Shown here: piece after piece, positions 5,564 through 6,781 of the stretch
Layout: every line of letters starts with the position of its first letter
Position numbering within the stretch: position 1 is the first letter of the stretch
Assembly (NCBI GenBank): GCA_012521525.1
Contig: JAAYMG010000328.1
Coordinates: 1-6,781, forward strand
Reading direction: 5' to 3'
From: Clostridiales bacterium
GTDB taxonomy: Bacteria; Bacillota; Clostridia; Oscillospirales; JAAYOS01
Length of the DNA stretch: 6,781 nt
Translations under genes and position numbers: made by a program
Notes under the pieces: generated by a model
Seen by the model: the letters and a program-made list of their open reading frames with translations, nothing else
Databases searched by the model: none
What the model was told of the DNA's origin: nothing

Positions 5564-6013
5564 GTGATAAAGAAACTGATCAGCGACGAGCGCATCCAAA
5601 AGGCTGTCAGGTACGTCTTTTTCGGTGCCTGTACGACACTCGTCAATTTTTTGATGTTTGGACTGCTGAAAGACGGACTGCACATCGAGCTCAACGTGTC
5701 GAACGCCATCGCCGTTGCAACATCCATACTTTTTGCGTATGTAACGAATAAGCTGTTCGTTTTCAAAAGCAGGAGGGAAGACCTCGGCGCCCTTTTCAGG
5801 GAAATGCTTTCATTCTTTTCCGCGCGCGGCGTGACGATGCTTGTCGAAGTCGGAGCCATATTCCTTATACACACGGTGCTCCGGCTGGACGAAAAGTACA
5901 GCTTTTACTCAAAGGGTGCCGTTAATGTCCTGGTCCTTATCCTGAACTTCGTCTTTTCACAGTGGATCGTGTTCCGCAATAAACCTGATTTGGGGAAAGA
6001 TGCGCGCAAGTAA
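5564..6013 (+). CDS. GtrA family small membrane protein
   Basis: This 149-residue protein has four predicted transmembrane helices at about 15-35, 45-67, 86-106 and 118-137. Family signatures are RYVFFGACTTLVNF (16-29), with the conserved small-residue/Asn pattern in helix 1, and two similar helix ends, NKLFVFKS (62-69) and SQWIVFRN (132-139). This fits the GtrA-like (PF04138) fold of two repeated helix pairs. GtrA proteins are proposed to move lipid-linked sugars such as undecaprenyl-phosphate glucose across the membrane for cell-surface glycosylation. The substrate here is unknown, because no glycosyltransferase gene is adjacent. The start is GTG with a good ribosome binding site; the next Met (31) would cut helix 1. 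It is transcribed alone on the plus strand, divergent from the operon to its left and convergent with pfk, so it appears to be a single-gene unit. Confidence 0.9.
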   Translation: MIKKLISDERIQKAVRYVFFGACTTLVNFLMFGLLKDGLHIELNVSNAIAVATSILFAYVTNKLFVFKSRREDLGALFREMLSFFSARGVTMLVEVGAIFLIHTVLRLDEKYSFYSKGAVNVLVLILNFVFSQWIVFRNKPDLGKDARK

Positions 6014-6029
6014 CAACGGGACAAGCAAA

Positions 6030-6054
6030 CCCGTCCGATGCAGGATCGGACGGG
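6030..6054. terminator. Hairpin between convergent gtrA and pfk, probable bidirectional terminator
   Basis: CCCGTCCGAT (6030-6039) and ATCGGACGGG (6045-6054) form a perfect 10-bp stem around GCAGG. It lies 16 bp after the gtrA stop and 22 bp after the pfk stop. The trailing sequence is TTTGCTTGT on the minus strand and CAAATAATT on the plus strand. Neither is a full U tract; the minus-strand (pfk) direction is the better one. Confidence 0.72.
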
Positions 6055-6076
6055 CAAATAATTGCTGTCGTATGAG

Positions 6077-6781
6077 TTAGACCGTGGCGCGGACTTTCTT
6101 CAGTTTGGCAAAGCGAGGCAGGCCTTGTTCCTTATCGAGCTTTGTTTCACCCTGGATAAGGGGAAGTGCATACTCTATGAAGGGGAGGAGTATCCCGTTT
6201 CCTTCTTCGTTGATCCACTCACGCGGGACCTTCTTCTCCACGTTTGCTACCTCGGTCAGGCCGATGAGCTTCGGCTCGCACTTGTAGGGATCCTGCGATA
6301 CGCGCTCGAATGCGACCATTTTGTCAGTGACGCCGGCTATCGCCTGTTCAACGGCAACCCTGCCCGCCATCACAGCTTCCTCGATATCCGTTGCCGAAGC
6401 CACATGAGCCGCGCAGCGCTGCAGCAGTGAGAACTCGATACCGCGAACTTTGGCACCGGTTTTTTCCTTTACGATCGAAGCCAGCGTTGCTGCGAGTCCG
6501 CCCAACTGAGCGTGACCGAAGGAGTCTTTGGAAGATGCAAGATTGGAGCCGTATTCCGAAATGAACTTGCCGTCCTTGTCCTGGATGCCTTCGGATACGG
6601 CTACGATGCATTTGCCGTTCTTCCTGTAGACATTCGTTACGTCTTCGATGAAACAGTCAAGATCGAACGGAAGCTCAGGCAGGTATATGAGGTCCGGACC
6701 GGCGCCCATGTGTACGGCAAGTGCGGATGCGGCGCAGAGCCATCCGGCGTGGCGTCCCATTATCTCGAGGATCGTGATTTG
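6077..6781 (-). CDS. 6-phosphofructokinase, C-terminal part, cut by window edge
   Basis: The reading frame stays open to the right edge, so 234 C-terminal residues are visible. The true start lies outside the window, and the Met at 6760 is internal. Numbered from the edge, EIMGRHAGWL (6-15) is the conserved MGRxxG substrate-binding motif, followed by LIYLPELPFD (31-40), AVSEG (61-65), FSLLQRCAAHVASATD (117-132) and LTEVANVEKKVPREWI (175-190). The enzyme phosphorylates fructose 6-phosphate to fructose 1,6-bisphosphate in glycolysis. HAGWL in place of HCGDL, together with the long C-terminal region, fits the roughly 400-residue clade, which includes many PPi-dependent enzymes, better than the 320-residue ATP-dependent PfkA. 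The phosphate donor is set by the GGDD/GGDG region, which is not visible, so ATP versus PPi remains open. It is convergent with gtrA. Confidence 0.92.
   Translation of the reverse strand, partial: QITILEIMGRHAGWLCAASALAVHMGAGPDLIYLPELPFDLDCFIEDVTNVYRKNGKCIVAVSEGIQDKDGKFISEYGSNLASSKDSFGHAQLGGLAATLASIVKEKTGAKVRGIEFSLLQRCAAHVASATDIEEAVMAGRVAVEQAIAGVTDKMVAFERVSQDPYKCEPKLIGLTEVANVEKKVPREWINEEGNGILLPFIEYALPLIQGETKLDKEQGLPRFAKLKKVRATV

Overview
The window looks like a chromosomal housekeeping segment of a bacterium, most likely a Firmicute of the Clostridia type with moderate GC. The grounds are the gene set (RF1 near a two-domain Sua5-type TsaC, an M18 ApeA-type aminopeptidase, a long-clade phosphofructokinase), strong AGGAGG-like ribosome binding sites, frequent TTG and GTG starts, and sigma-A-like promoters with extended -10 elements. 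This assignment is an inference from gene content; no rRNA or other taxonomic marker is present.

Layout: positions 5184 down to 97 hold five genes read leftward on the minus strand. They are a membrane-anchored YdcF/DUF218 protein, prfA (release factor 1), tsaC/sua5 (threonylcarbamoyl-AMP synthase), coaE (dephospho-CoA kinase) and an M18 aminopeptidase. A good promoter (5217-5244) lies just upstream of the first gene and a clear intrinsic terminator (12-48) follows the last. Spacings are 42, 82, 13 and 7 bp, so one transcript is plausible. The last two junctions are tight, and the aminopeptidase ribosome binding site overlaps the coaE stop codon. The set joins translation termination, tRNA modification, CoA synthesis and peptide turnover, as growth-linked housekeeping operons often do.

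About 0.35 kb of non-coding DNA (5217-5563) separates this operon from a divergently transcribed small GtrA-family membrane protein (5564-6013, plus strand). The spacer holds the ydcF promoter, a G/T-rich stretch with short direct repeats, several TGACA/TGTCA inverted repeats and a probable gtrA promoter. Beyond gtrA, a 10-bp-stem hairpin (6030-6054) lies between it and a convergent 6-phosphofructokinase gene (minus strand), whose N-terminal part runs off the right edge.

I see no mobile element, CRISPR array, RNA gene or phage remnant. The less ordinary points are the absence of prmC next to prfA, the repeat-bearing divergent spacer, and non-ATG starts in four of the six complete genes. I found no convincing evidence of a new biological system.
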